Shown: positions 1-7,735 of the stretch, piece after piece
Position numbering within the stretch: position 1 is the stretch's first letter
How the letters are laid out: each line of letters opens with the position of its first letter
Assembly (NCBI GenBank): GCA_031264145.1
Contig: JAISEK010000170.1
Coordinates: 1 to 48,483 of the forward strand
Origin: Deltaproteobacteria bacterium
GTDB lineage: Bacteria; Desulfobacterota; Desulfarculia; Adiutricales; Adiutricaceae
DNA length: 48,483 nucleotides
Reading direction: 5' to 3'
Position numbers and translations under genes: made by a program
Notes under the pieces: generated by a model
Seen by the model: only the letters and a program-made list of their open reading frames with translations
What the model was told of the DNA's origin: nothing
Databases searched by the model: none

Positions 1-92
1 CGTCATTACCTTTATGACTATCACCATCGCCCATAACATCATTTTATACTATACCGCATTCTATTATAACGTGGTTATACTTAACTTTTCCA

Positions 93-366
93 TCACCGCT
101 TGAAATACCTCCGGCAACATTTCCCGTGCCTCCGCTTCCCGGCGTTCCGCCACCGCATGCCAGGGGTACCGGCATTACGGACGGGCCAGCTGTCCTTTAT
201 TCTGGCGCAAATCTTTCCACCTGTGCAATTGGAAGCAGAGCCAAACCAGACCCACATTGCCAGCCAACCTGAGCAAAGCCTGGGTCCACAATTGGCGAAG
301 CCAGGAGTCACGTTCATGCCGGGATAGCGACCGAATATATGGCGGAAACAGATCCAGTATCACCAC
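93..366 (-). pseudogene. Transposase-like or hypothetical gene remnant
   Basis: On the minus strand, residues read from 366 downwards look like natural protein (a stretch containing TQALLRLAGNVGLVWLCF), then hit a stop near 175. Another frame continues with an amphipathic segment (VAERREAEAREMLPEVFQ) up to a stop near 80. The sense-like text split across frames suggests a decayed gene tail. The family is not secure; it resembles the tails of DDE transposases found near other debris in this window. No ribosome binding site supports a functional ORF. Confidence 0.25.
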
Positions 367-479
367 AAAATGCCGTATTTATGTTTCAAGCGAGTAAAAT
401 AAAGCTGGACAGATTAAATCAGACCTGCTATTGTATGAGAAGGCTATCGTCATGGTTACCCTAAATGGGCACCATATAT

Positions 480-1372
480 GCATTAAATCTCTCCAATAGC
501 AAGGCAAGCGCTTCAATGACAGAAAAAACCATCAAGCACACTGTCCAGATCGTGAACGAGAACGGCGAGGAAGAAATCGTCGTCACAAGTTCAAGGGCGA
601 TCCCTGGTTTCCCTGAATTTGAGGAGTCAGGTTTTGCCGCCGCATTCCATAGCTGGAAGGCACCATCCTGGAAGCCAGCAAAGACGTCAACGTCAGGGTA
701 ACGGAACAATGCCCCAAGTGATGGCACTAAAAAGGTCGAGGAAGCCCAATGCCTGGAAAGCGGGGCAAATCTTGAGATAAAGGAAACGCCCTATCCCATG
801 GAATCGAAATTTGGCACGGTCATCGCCGAGTCGCATCGACTGATGTCAGGCAGGACCAGGCCATATGACATTGCCATTGAATTTTTCATCAAGACAGGTC
901 CACGTGGGAAATGGTATTCATGTCGTTTCAACGAGTTGCTGTAATTGCCCTGTGAATGATCATGGTAACAGGAATATGGCTCAAGTGCCAGACAAGATCA
1001 TGGATCAGGACAGCGTCATCCCGACCACCGTCCGGAACCACCTGGAAAGGAATGGGGCCGCCATGGCGGCGGAAATAAAGACGAAGACGGATAAGGCTCC
1101 CTGTCGACGCCAATTTTGTGCCGGGCCTGACGATTGGCCAGGAGCGACGGGCCTTATTTGATGACATGTCATTTTTCCTGGATCATGGCGTGGTCGCCGA
1201 AACGGCAGCAGCCAACGGCATCACGGATTACAATCCGGCGGATTACGAGGCCCCATTAACGGAGATCATCATTTCCGTCGACGATATAGGCGTGACATGC
1301 CAGAATCCTGCCCGGCCAACATGGCAAATCGGCCGTGGCAAAGTGGGGGTGGATCCCGAGCGATGCGCCGGC
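480..1372 (+). pseudogene. Multiply frameshifted transposase-like gene
   Basis: Protein-like text runs through successive plus-strand frames. First comes a segment with VQIVNENGEEEIVV (from about 540). After a shift near 655 comes EGTILEASKDVNVRVTEQ, then a frame through 728-943 (KFGTVIAESHRLMSGRTRPY). Next is 946-1161 (VRNHLERNGAAMAAEIKTKT), then 1118-1384 (MSFFLDHGVVAETAAANGI, then EIIISVDDIGV). The order of pieces is continuous, so this is one ancestral gene with several indels. The IISVDDIGV segment recalls the catalytic core of some DDE transposases, but the family (ISKra4-like or another) is uncertain. It ends against the convergent restriction-modification gene. Confidence 0.5.
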
Positions 1373-1373
1373 C

Positions 1374-4058
1374 TCAGGCCGTAAGCCGCCGGTACAGGGC
1401 CATCAGGGCCTTGACTTGGGCGCTGTCGGATGGATCTCCGAGTCTGAAGCCATAGGCCCTGGACACGGCCCGGTCGTTGTCCTCGTGGGCCCGGAGCAGT
1501 TCCCTCGGCATCGTCAGCGGATCGTACAGGTCCGCCAGGCTGGCCCCCGGGAACCGTTTCCTGGCGTCGAGGATGGCCCGGGCGGTGCCCGTCACCGCCG
1601 CGACCCGGTCCCTGGAGGGCTCCGGCCAGGGAAAGTTGTTGTAGACGATGTCCTTGCTATACCTATAACGCGATTCTAAACGGCCGCAGACCGTCCTTGC
1701 CCACGCCATGTGGACCTCCGAGGCAAGCACCCCGAAGTGGTAGAGCGTTGCCCCCGTCACGATTAGAATGGAGTCACTGGCTATGATTTCCGGTTCGATT
1801 AGTCCCATCGGGATATATCTTCTTTTTTCGGAGGACACTCTGGGTACGGCGATATAATTGTCAGTTGGGAAATTCTCGACGTGGAAGTGCGTGGGGCTAC
1901 CGGACAGTTTTCTCGTCGGGGCGCTTACGCTGGCCAGCCTGAAATTCCTGACGGCCTCGACCCTTTTCATGCATTCGGGCATCGAGCGCAATACTTCTGC
2001 CGGGCAATCCTTCAGCAACAGGCAATAGCGGAAATATCCATTGATCAATTCATCCGAGCCTATCCAGGGCCGAAACCATTTCCCGGACCTTGGTTCTTTT
2101 TTGATGAAATCGTTTTTCTCGGCCTCGTTGAACAGGTAATTGCCCCCGTCGATCGGCTTGTTGCCGATGCCCATTTTCGGCACGTCGCATATGGGCCGCC
2201 CGCGGCCCTCAATGAACGTGGCCGGCCCGTCGAGCAGATATTGGTTGAGATCGTGAGCGGTCTTCCGATCGCTGAATCCGATTATGGCGCAATGGACGGC
2301 CGCCTCGCCCTTGGCCTCGTTCGCCCACTTGAAGGACGGCAGGCCGAAATTGATGCATGTCCCGCCCGCCATCAGCGGCTTCCACAGGATCGCCGGCTGC
2401 TCCCCCTGCGTTAGGCTGCTGGTCGAGACGAAGGCGCACCTCACGCCGGTGCCCTTGATATAGTCCGAGGCCTTCCTGAACCAGGCGGCCACGTAGTCGA
2501 GATTGCCGATCCCCTTGAGGTCGCCGAAGACCAGCCGCATGTCGGATTTTTGCTCCTGGGCCATCGTCCTGGCCCCATTGAAGGGGGGATTGCCGAGAAT
2601 ATAACTCAGCTCTTTCCTCGACACGATTTCTTCCCAATCCAGGCGCAGGGAGTTCCCGTTGATTATCGTGGCCTGCGTCTTCAATGGCAGGCGATGGTAG
2701 TATGTCCCAAATTGTTCCGAAACTTCAAGGTTCATTTGGTGGTCGCAAAGCCACATCCCTACTTGGGCTATTTGACATGGAAAATCCAAATACTCAATTC
2801 CATAAAACTGATTTACGTTGACTTTTAGCCTATAGCTGATGTCCAATAGCGATTCCATTTTTTTTCGATATTTTAAGACGTTATGCTCCAGCCTGCGCAA
2901 CTCCCGATAAGTGACTATGAGAAAATTGCCGCAGCCACAGGCCGGATCCAGGAATCTTAGCTGCGAAAGTTTATCTTGAAAGCGTTCAAGAGCGCGAGGA
3001 TCCGTCTTCACTTGCTCAAATTCCTGCCATAAATCATTCAGAAACAAGGGATTTATGAGCTTCAGAATATTTTCCTCGCTGGTGTAGTGCGCCCCTATTC
3101 GTCTTCGATCGTCCTTGTCCATGACCCCTTGGAACATCGATCCAAATATGGCGGGACTTATCAGGCTCCAGTCAAAATTGGCGCACTCCAATAGGATCCG
3201 GCGCGCCCTGGCGTCGAAATCGGCGGTCGGGAGCAACCCGCTGAAAAGCGAGCCATTGACGTACCGGAACTGTCTAAGTTGCTCGCTTAGAAGATGGCGC
3301 TTGTTCCTATCTCCCTCCGGCGTATCCAAAATCTCAAATAAGGAGGCCAATTTGCTGGACAGATCGCTTCCGTCGGCTTTTGAGGTTTCAATGTAATTCA
3401 GGAAATTATTTCTTGGGAAAATGTTCGTGCTGTCCGAGAACAGACAAAATAATAGCCTCACCAGATAAACCTCAAGATTATGCCCATCATAGCCAAGAGA
3501 TTTCAATGAATCATGAAGCTTGGCCATTTTTTCTGCGGCCTTCACGTTGGCCTCAACCCGATCCTCGTAGACGCGCTCAGGTGAGTAACCGGCGATGTCG
3601 GCGAAAAGTTTGGTCTTCTTTCTCAGATCACTGGTCTTGAAACTCCATTCCCTGTTGACGGATCGCCGTATGAGCCGCATATTCTCGAAGTCACATACCA
3701 ACCATAGATCGGGAATGTCGTCAGGTGGCAGGTGTCTCAGATAGTTTTGAAGTTGGTTTTTGGCGTCATCCAGATTCTTTCCTCTGGATTTCATCTCTAT
3801 GGCTATCTTCTTGACCCATAAATAATCGATGTAGCCGGTCTTGCCGTCCGATAAAGGTACCTTGTACTCAAAATTACCAACCGATCCCGGATCCGATACC
3901 CCAAAAACACGCAAAAAATCAGCCACGAAAGATTGGGCCTGGGCTTCCTCATTACGGGCGTCTTTCCAACGCCCTGAAAAAGCCATGGCCTTTTCATCTA
4001 TTTTTCTCCACAAAGATGGCATAAAATTCCCCGACGATTTGGCGTCGGCCTTGACCAT
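1374..4058 (-). CDS. MmeI-like type IIL restriction-modification enzyme
   Basis: Predicted single-polypeptide endonuclease and adenine-N6 DNA methyltransferase that cuts at a fixed distance from its site. The 894-residue product is close in length to MmeI (about 919). The N-terminal nuclease domain keeps the D-x9-E-x-K pattern at D78, E88 and K90 (IEMKSRGK). A helical spacer follows, then the methyltransferase domain with SAM motif DPACGCGNF at 371-379 and catalytic NPPF at 490-493. The remainder corresponds to the target-recognition and C-terminal helical domains (RLESRYRYS near 790). No separate R, M or S gene is nearby, as expected for type IIL enzymes. Both active sites look intact, so the enzyme is probably functional. 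Its recognition sequence cannot be read from motifs. It stands alone among decayed mobile-element debris, consistent with acquisition by transfer. Confidence 0.88.
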   Translation of the reverse strand: MVKADAKSSGNFMPSLWRKIDEKAMAFSGRWKDARNEEAQAQSFVADFLRVFGVSDPGSVGNFEYKVPLSDGKTGYIDYLWVKKIAIEMKSRGKNLDDAKNQLQNYLRHLPPDDIPDLWLVCDFENMRLIRRSVNREWSFKTSDLRKKTKLFADIAGYSPERVYEDRVEANVKAAEKMAKLHDSLKSLGYDGHNLEVYLVRLLFCLFSDSTNIFPRNNFLNYIETSKADGSDLSSKLASLFEILDTPEGDRNKRHLLSEQLRQFRYVNGSLFSGLLPTADFDARARRILLECANFDWSLISPAIFGSMFQGVMDKDDRRRIGAHYTSEENILKLINPLFLNDLWQEFEQVKTDPRALERFQDKLSQLRFLDPACGCGNFLIVTYRELRRLEHNVLKYRKKMESLLDISYRLKVNVNQFYGIEYLDFPCQIAQVGMWLCDHQMNLEVSEQFGTYYHRLPLKTQATIINGNSLRLDWEEIVSRKELSYILGNPPFNGARTMAQEQKSDMRLVFGDLKGIGNLDYVAAWFRKASDYIKGTGVRCAFVSTSSLTQGEQPAILWKPLMAGGTCINFGLPSFKWANEAKGEAAVHCAIIGFSDRKTAHDLNQYLLDGPATFIEGRGRPICDVPKMGIGNKPIDGGNYLFNEAEKNDFIKKEPRSGKWFRPWIGSDELINGYFRYCLLLKDCPAEVLRSMPECMKRVEAVRNFRLASVSAPTRKLSGSPTHFHVENFPTDNYIAVPRVSSEKRRYIPMGLIEPEIIASDSILIVTGATLYHFGVLASEVHMAWARTVCGRLESRYRYSKDIVYNNFPWPEPSRDRVAAVTGTARAILDARKRFPGASLADLYDPLTMPRELLRAHEDNDRAVSRAYGFRLGDPSDSAQVKALMALYRRLTA

Positions 4059-4226
4059 TGACGGCTAGACTGCGGCCCAAGAGACTATTAGACAAGCTTA
4101 TCACGTTGACCCACCCTGGCTCAACTTTGACCTGCGAATCCCGCCTCCCGCCGCCATGCTCGCCCTGGACGGCTTGCCATTCCGGCGGGTTTAGCTATAT
4201 GACCCAGGCCAGGTCATAAAAAAGCC

Positions 4227-4335
4227 GGAGGGGTGCCTTCCGCACCGGCGAGACGGTGCGCTAGTCCGGCCCAAGGCCGAGTCCAGAGGATATATGGCTG
4301 CGGCGGTTGTCGACTTGTTAATGTAGTGCCCCTCC
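4227..4335 (+). ncRNA. Possible structured RNA of unknown class
   Basis: A GC-rich patch lies between AT-rich flanks. A 10-pair helix, two of the pairs G-U, can join 4227-4236 with 4326-4335. Inside it are a perfect 7-pair hairpin (CGCACCG 4241-4247 with CGGTGCG 4254-4260, loop GCGAGA) and a 5-pair hairpin (CGGCC 4267-4271 with GGCCG 4275-4279, loop CAA). A closing stem with nested hairpins resembles a structured RNA. I could not match it to RNase P, SRP, tmRNA, 6S or a known riboswitch. The strand is uncertain because the pairing is symmetrical. Confidence 0.3.
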
Positions 4336-4551
4336 TTTGATGTGGGCTTTCACCGCACTGGCGTTACCCCTTCACAGGCGCACATATAATTTAAGATATG
4401 AAGGATAAGTATGTCTTTTGCCATAAAAATAATAAAAGATTGGTTAAAGGAAATACTTTAGAAAATTTATCTAGATGATGCATTAATTATGCATATCTCT
4501 CACTAATTTTTTACTATAGATTTGCAACTCCAGGAACATCAAGTGTATCCG

Positions 4552-4698
4552 CAATGTCAACAACTTAAACCAATCTCGGCATCCGATCCAGGTAGCAAGT
4601 GCAAAAAATCAGAAGTCTTGCCCCTCAGTAAACGTGCCCTAAACGAATACCACTTTCTCATAATATGAGGATGGGACACCTTAAGTTATTGACATTGC
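4552..4698. repeat. Inverted-repeat pair, copy A (MITE-like)
   Basis: CAATGTCAACAACTTAA at 4552-4568 faces its near-exact inverse TTAAGTTATTGACATTG at 4681-4697. The same pair, in the same orientation and at similar spacing, occurs at 32855-32990. The interior is AT-rich, has no ORF and does not resemble the other copy's interior. Terminal inverted repeats of a short non-autonomous element or of a decayed insertion sequence are the simplest reading. Confidence 0.45.
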
Positions 4699-4960
4699 TA
4701 AGGAACGCAAAGCCTTCGGGGATCCTTTTTTGCGAGACCATCTGGAGCATCATCGGCACCTTGAAAAAAACGCATCGAGCCCATGCCCTTCCTCATCGCG
4801 GCCATGAGGGCCTATGAAGACGGCCAGCCACTGTCTTCCTTGGCGAATGTCGGTGGCCATGTCGAGCCGGCGTTCGTGGGGCGGGCAGGGGTGGAGAAGG
4901 AAGAAATACTTAAAGAGGAAAAAGCCGCCTGCGCCCAGACGCTGGATACAGGTCATGACA
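4680..4960 (+). pseudogene. Decayed coding fragment, possibly transposase
   Basis: Reading across a frame change near 4697 gives LKLLTLAKERKAFGDPFLRD. Another frame follows from 4783 (MPFLIAAMRAYEDGQPLSSL, to about 4950). The text reads like protein, but no frame stays open with a ribosome binding site. The FGDPFL segment recalls openings of some IS4/IS1634-type transposases; this is only a resemblance. Confidence 0.25.
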
Positions 4961-5760
4961 CCCCCAATTCGTCGGCCATCGGCCCAGTGCCAGGGCCAGA
5001 CGCCACCAGCCGCCCTCCCGAGCCCCGCCCGTCGCCGCCTGGTAAGGGCCTGGACAGGCCTTCAGGGCCAAACCCGCCGGCATCCTGCGAAGAGCCATGT
5101 CCGGAATGGACCATGTCGCGCCATGCCGAGGATATGCCGGGGGCCTGGAACGCCGGGCGTCCCAGGGGCGATGGCGGGGACGGCCACGGGTATATGCGTG
5201 GGCTTTGCTCCAGGGGCTTGGATCGGCCAAAAAGGCTAGGACGGACCCGTCGCCACCCAAGGGCGGTGCGCCAGGAAACGGCCACGGACCAGACGCCGCC
5301 ACGTATCCTCCCAAAGAACCATCCCATCGACGAGTCTTGGCTCCGGAACCTGCCTTGAAGGGTCTGGAGCCTGCCCAGATGGACGACGCAGCCCCCCCTG
5401 TAGCGCCAATCCCACTTGATGTACCAGGCATTGCCACCGCTGTCTTGGAACAGCCTGGTGCCAGTGGTTTTCAGACACTGGTTGCGGACAGAGACAAGCC
5501 ATGGCGGGTTTTCCGCCTAGAAAGCCTCATGGCTCCCGAGCAATTCCGGGCATTATTTCTGTCTGGGGGAGGGTTTCGCCCTGTTGGCTGGCATGACCGT
5601 CATTGGCGGCCATGGATAATCGCCATGTCTCGCCGCTCCACAGGCGGGATTGGAACGGCACGATTGTCCGGCCCGTGAACGGATGCCCAGGTCCATCTGT
5701 GATATTTAGATTCTTTGGCTGTATTAGATTAAATTAGCAAATTTTATTTTATAATATTTT
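4961..5760. other. GC-rich stretch without a credible gene
   Basis: Several overlapping frames are open on both strands, as is common in GC-rich DNA, but none has a convincing start or domain. On the minus strand about 5365-5490 a piece (TRLFQDSGGNAWYIKWDW) reads like real protein and may be a fragment of a lost gene. From 5700 the sequence becomes AT-rich up to the dnaB promoter. Confidence 0.3.
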
Positions 5761-5824
5761 ATAAATATAAAATTAATATATATATGAACTGCTGGTAACC
5801 AGACAAAGTTTCGGAAATATAGGG

Positions 5825-5854
5825 TTGCAGGGCCGGGCTGGGTTGGGGTAGAAT
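5825..5854 (+). promoter_or_regulatory. Predicted dnaB promoter
   Basis: TTGCAG (5825-5830), an 18-base spacer and TAGAAT (5849-5854) form a sigma70-type promoter about 120 bases before the chosen dnaB start, just downstream of an AT-rich segment that could act as an UP element. Confidence 0.5.
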
Positions 5855-5972
5855 CATCCTCCCCTGGCCAATTCCGAGGACCCGGCGGGGAGGCCCGAGC
5901 CTTCGGGAGGGCCGCCCGTCGGCCATGTCGTCCAAGCCGGAAGCGGCGATTGGCCCGGGGAGAGGAGCTTTT

Positions 5973-7412
5973 ATGAACGAGACTGGCTTGGAGGCGTTGG
6001 CCTTCCCCGAGCCACCCGAGACGGCGGGGGAGCCGATCGGCGGGCCCCAGCTCTCACATCCGGACATGGAGGTGGAGCGGGCCATCCTGGGGGCCATCAT
6101 GGCCAACCCGCACGAGGGCATCCCACTGTCCCTGGAAGCCAACCTGAAGGAAGGCGACTTCCTGGAGCCGATCCACGGCCACATATACTCCCTCATGCTC
6201 GATCTCTACAACGCAAACCTGCCCGTGGACCTCCTGACCCTGTCGGAGAAGGTAAGGCAGAAAAAGATGACCAGGCTGGTCGGCGGGGCCTCCTACATCT
6301 CGGAGCTCCATGACCAGTACGGCATTCCAGGCCACGTGGGCTACTATGCCAAGCTCATCATCGACCGGGCCATCCTGAGGCGCCTTCTGGAGGTCTCGGC
6401 CGAGATATCCGAGACCTGCCGCTCCAACCCGCCCAGCGTGGTCGAGGTCCTGGACCAGGCCGAGGCCTCCATCTACAGGATCAGGGACACGAGGACCTCC
6501 AACAGGCTCCTGCACGTCAACGATCAGCTGGACAAGGTCTACGAGCGGGTGCTGGAGGTCAAGAACCAGCCCGGCGGCATCTCGGGCGTCCCGACCGGCT
6601 ACTCCTTCCTGGACAAGATGACCGGTGGCTTCCAGGCCACGGACCTGATCATCATCGGCGGCCGGCCCGGCATGGGCAAGACGTCCCTGGCCCTCAATTT
6701 CGCCCTCAACGCGGCCATCCCCTCCATGCGCGAGGACAAGAAGGACCTGCCGGCCCAGCCGGTGGCCATCTTCAGCCTGGAGATGGGCAGCGACCAGCTC
6801 CTGCAGCGCCTCCTGTGCCAGATAGGCCACCACAACTTGACCGATCTGCGCACCGGGCGCATCAGCGACGAGGAGATCCGCAGGCTCACCATCAACTCGA
6901 GCCTTCTGCGCCAGGCCAACATCTTCATCGACGACACCTCGGCCATCAGGCCGGTCGAGATGAGGGCCAAGGCCCGGAGGCTCAAGACCCAGCTCAGGGC
7001 CATGGATCTTGACCTGGGACTGATCATAGTCGACTATCTCCAGCTCATGCACCCCAACGGGCGCCACCAGAACCGCGAGCAGGAGATCCGCGAGATCAGC
7101 GGCTCCCTGAAGGCCCTGGCCAAGGAGCTGCTGGTGCCGGTCATCACCCTGTCCCAGCTCAAGCGCTCCGACGAGCTGGAGCCCAGCCTGGCCGACCTGA
7201 GGGAAAGCGGCAGCATCGAGCAGGACGCCGACCTGGTCTTCTTCGTCGTCCGCCCCGAGATGATCAAGAAGGACGATCCCGATCTCAGGGGCAAGGCCGA
7301 GCTGAGACTCAAGAAACACCGCAACGGCCCGACCGGCCTGGTCCACCTGAGGTTCATCAAGAAAAGCACTTCCTTCGAGCCGGCCGAAAACTTCCATGGG
7401 ATCGACGGGTAG
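5973..7412 (+). CDS. dnaB: Replicative DNA helicase DnaB
   Basis: Hexameric 5'-3' helicase that unwinds DNA at the replication fork and interacts with primase. The product has 479 residues. The N-terminal helical domain begins near EVERAILGAIM. The C-terminal RecA-like motor has Walker A GRPGMGKT at 230-237 and a Walker B-type IIVDYLQLM; the DLRESGSIEQDAD motif lies in the DNA-binding region. The ATG at 5973 is preferred over the one at 5925 because AGAGGAG lies 5 bases upstream of it; the upstream start would add 16 residues. The gene is monocistronic, with its own promoter and a separate promoter before leuS. No intein or truncation is seen. Confidence 0.96.
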   Translation: MNETGLEALAFPEPPETAGEPIGGPQLSHPDMEVERAILGAIMANPHEGIPLSLEANLKEGDFLEPIHGHIYSLMLDLYNANLPVDLLTLSEKVRQKKMTRLVGGASYISELHDQYGIPGHVGYYAKLIIDRAILRRLLEVSAEISETCRSNPPSVVEVLDQAEASIYRIRDTRTSNRLLHVNDQLDKVYERVLEVKNQPGGISGVPTGYSFLDKMTGGFQATDLIIIGGRPGMGKTSLALNFALNAAIPSMREDKKDLPAQPVAIFSLEMGSDQLLQRLLCQIGHHNLTDLRTGRISDEEIRRLTINSSLLRQANIFIDDTSAIRPVEMRAKARRLKTQLRAMDLDLGLIIVDYLQLMHPNGRHQNREQEIREISGSLKALAKELLVPVITLSQLKRSDELEPSLADLRESGSIEQDADLVFFVVRPEMIKKDDPDLRGKAELRLKKHRNGPTGLVHLRFIKKSTSFEPAENFHGIDG

Positions 7413-7545
7413 GCCGGCGGAGGCCAGCCTGGCCGCATAAATCGGCCCGGCCAGGCCCTGGCCGGAGGCGAGCAGGCGCCACCGCTGCCAGGCGGCCGGA
7501 TGGTTCTTGCCCTCGCTTTTTTGATCCCCCTGCCGGCGGGGTCGC

Positions 7546-7574
7546 TTGACACCCCCTGGGCCCGCAAGTAAAAT
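7546..7574 (+). promoter_or_regulatory. Predicted leuS promoter
   Basis: TTGACA (7546-7551), a 17-base spacer and TAAAAT (7569-7574) make a near-consensus sigma70 promoter. Transcription would begin near 7581, leaving a GC-rich leader of about 155 bases before leuS. Confidence 0.7.
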
Positions 7575-7735
7575 CAGGCCACTCCGGCCATTGGGCCGGG
7601 GAAGGGGCCGGCGCGGGCCGTTTTTCTTGGGAAAAGCGGATATTGCCGCGGCGGAATGGTCGCGTCGTCGCATAAAGACCGTTCTTGGCGATACCTAGTT
7701 TTAAGACTTATTTAACAGACCGAGGGCAAGGAAGC

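Noticed and set aside
4227-4335. Assignment of the foldable patch to 6S RNA, SRP RNA, RNase P or a cobalamin riboswitch
   Set aside because: None of the conserved sequence blocks of these classes is present.
6054-7673. 539-codon open frame antisense to dnaB
   Set aside because: Same shadow effect; no domain.
7581-7735. T-box riboswitch before leuS
   Set aside because: No AGGGTGG-type T-box sequence or specifier stem could be found.
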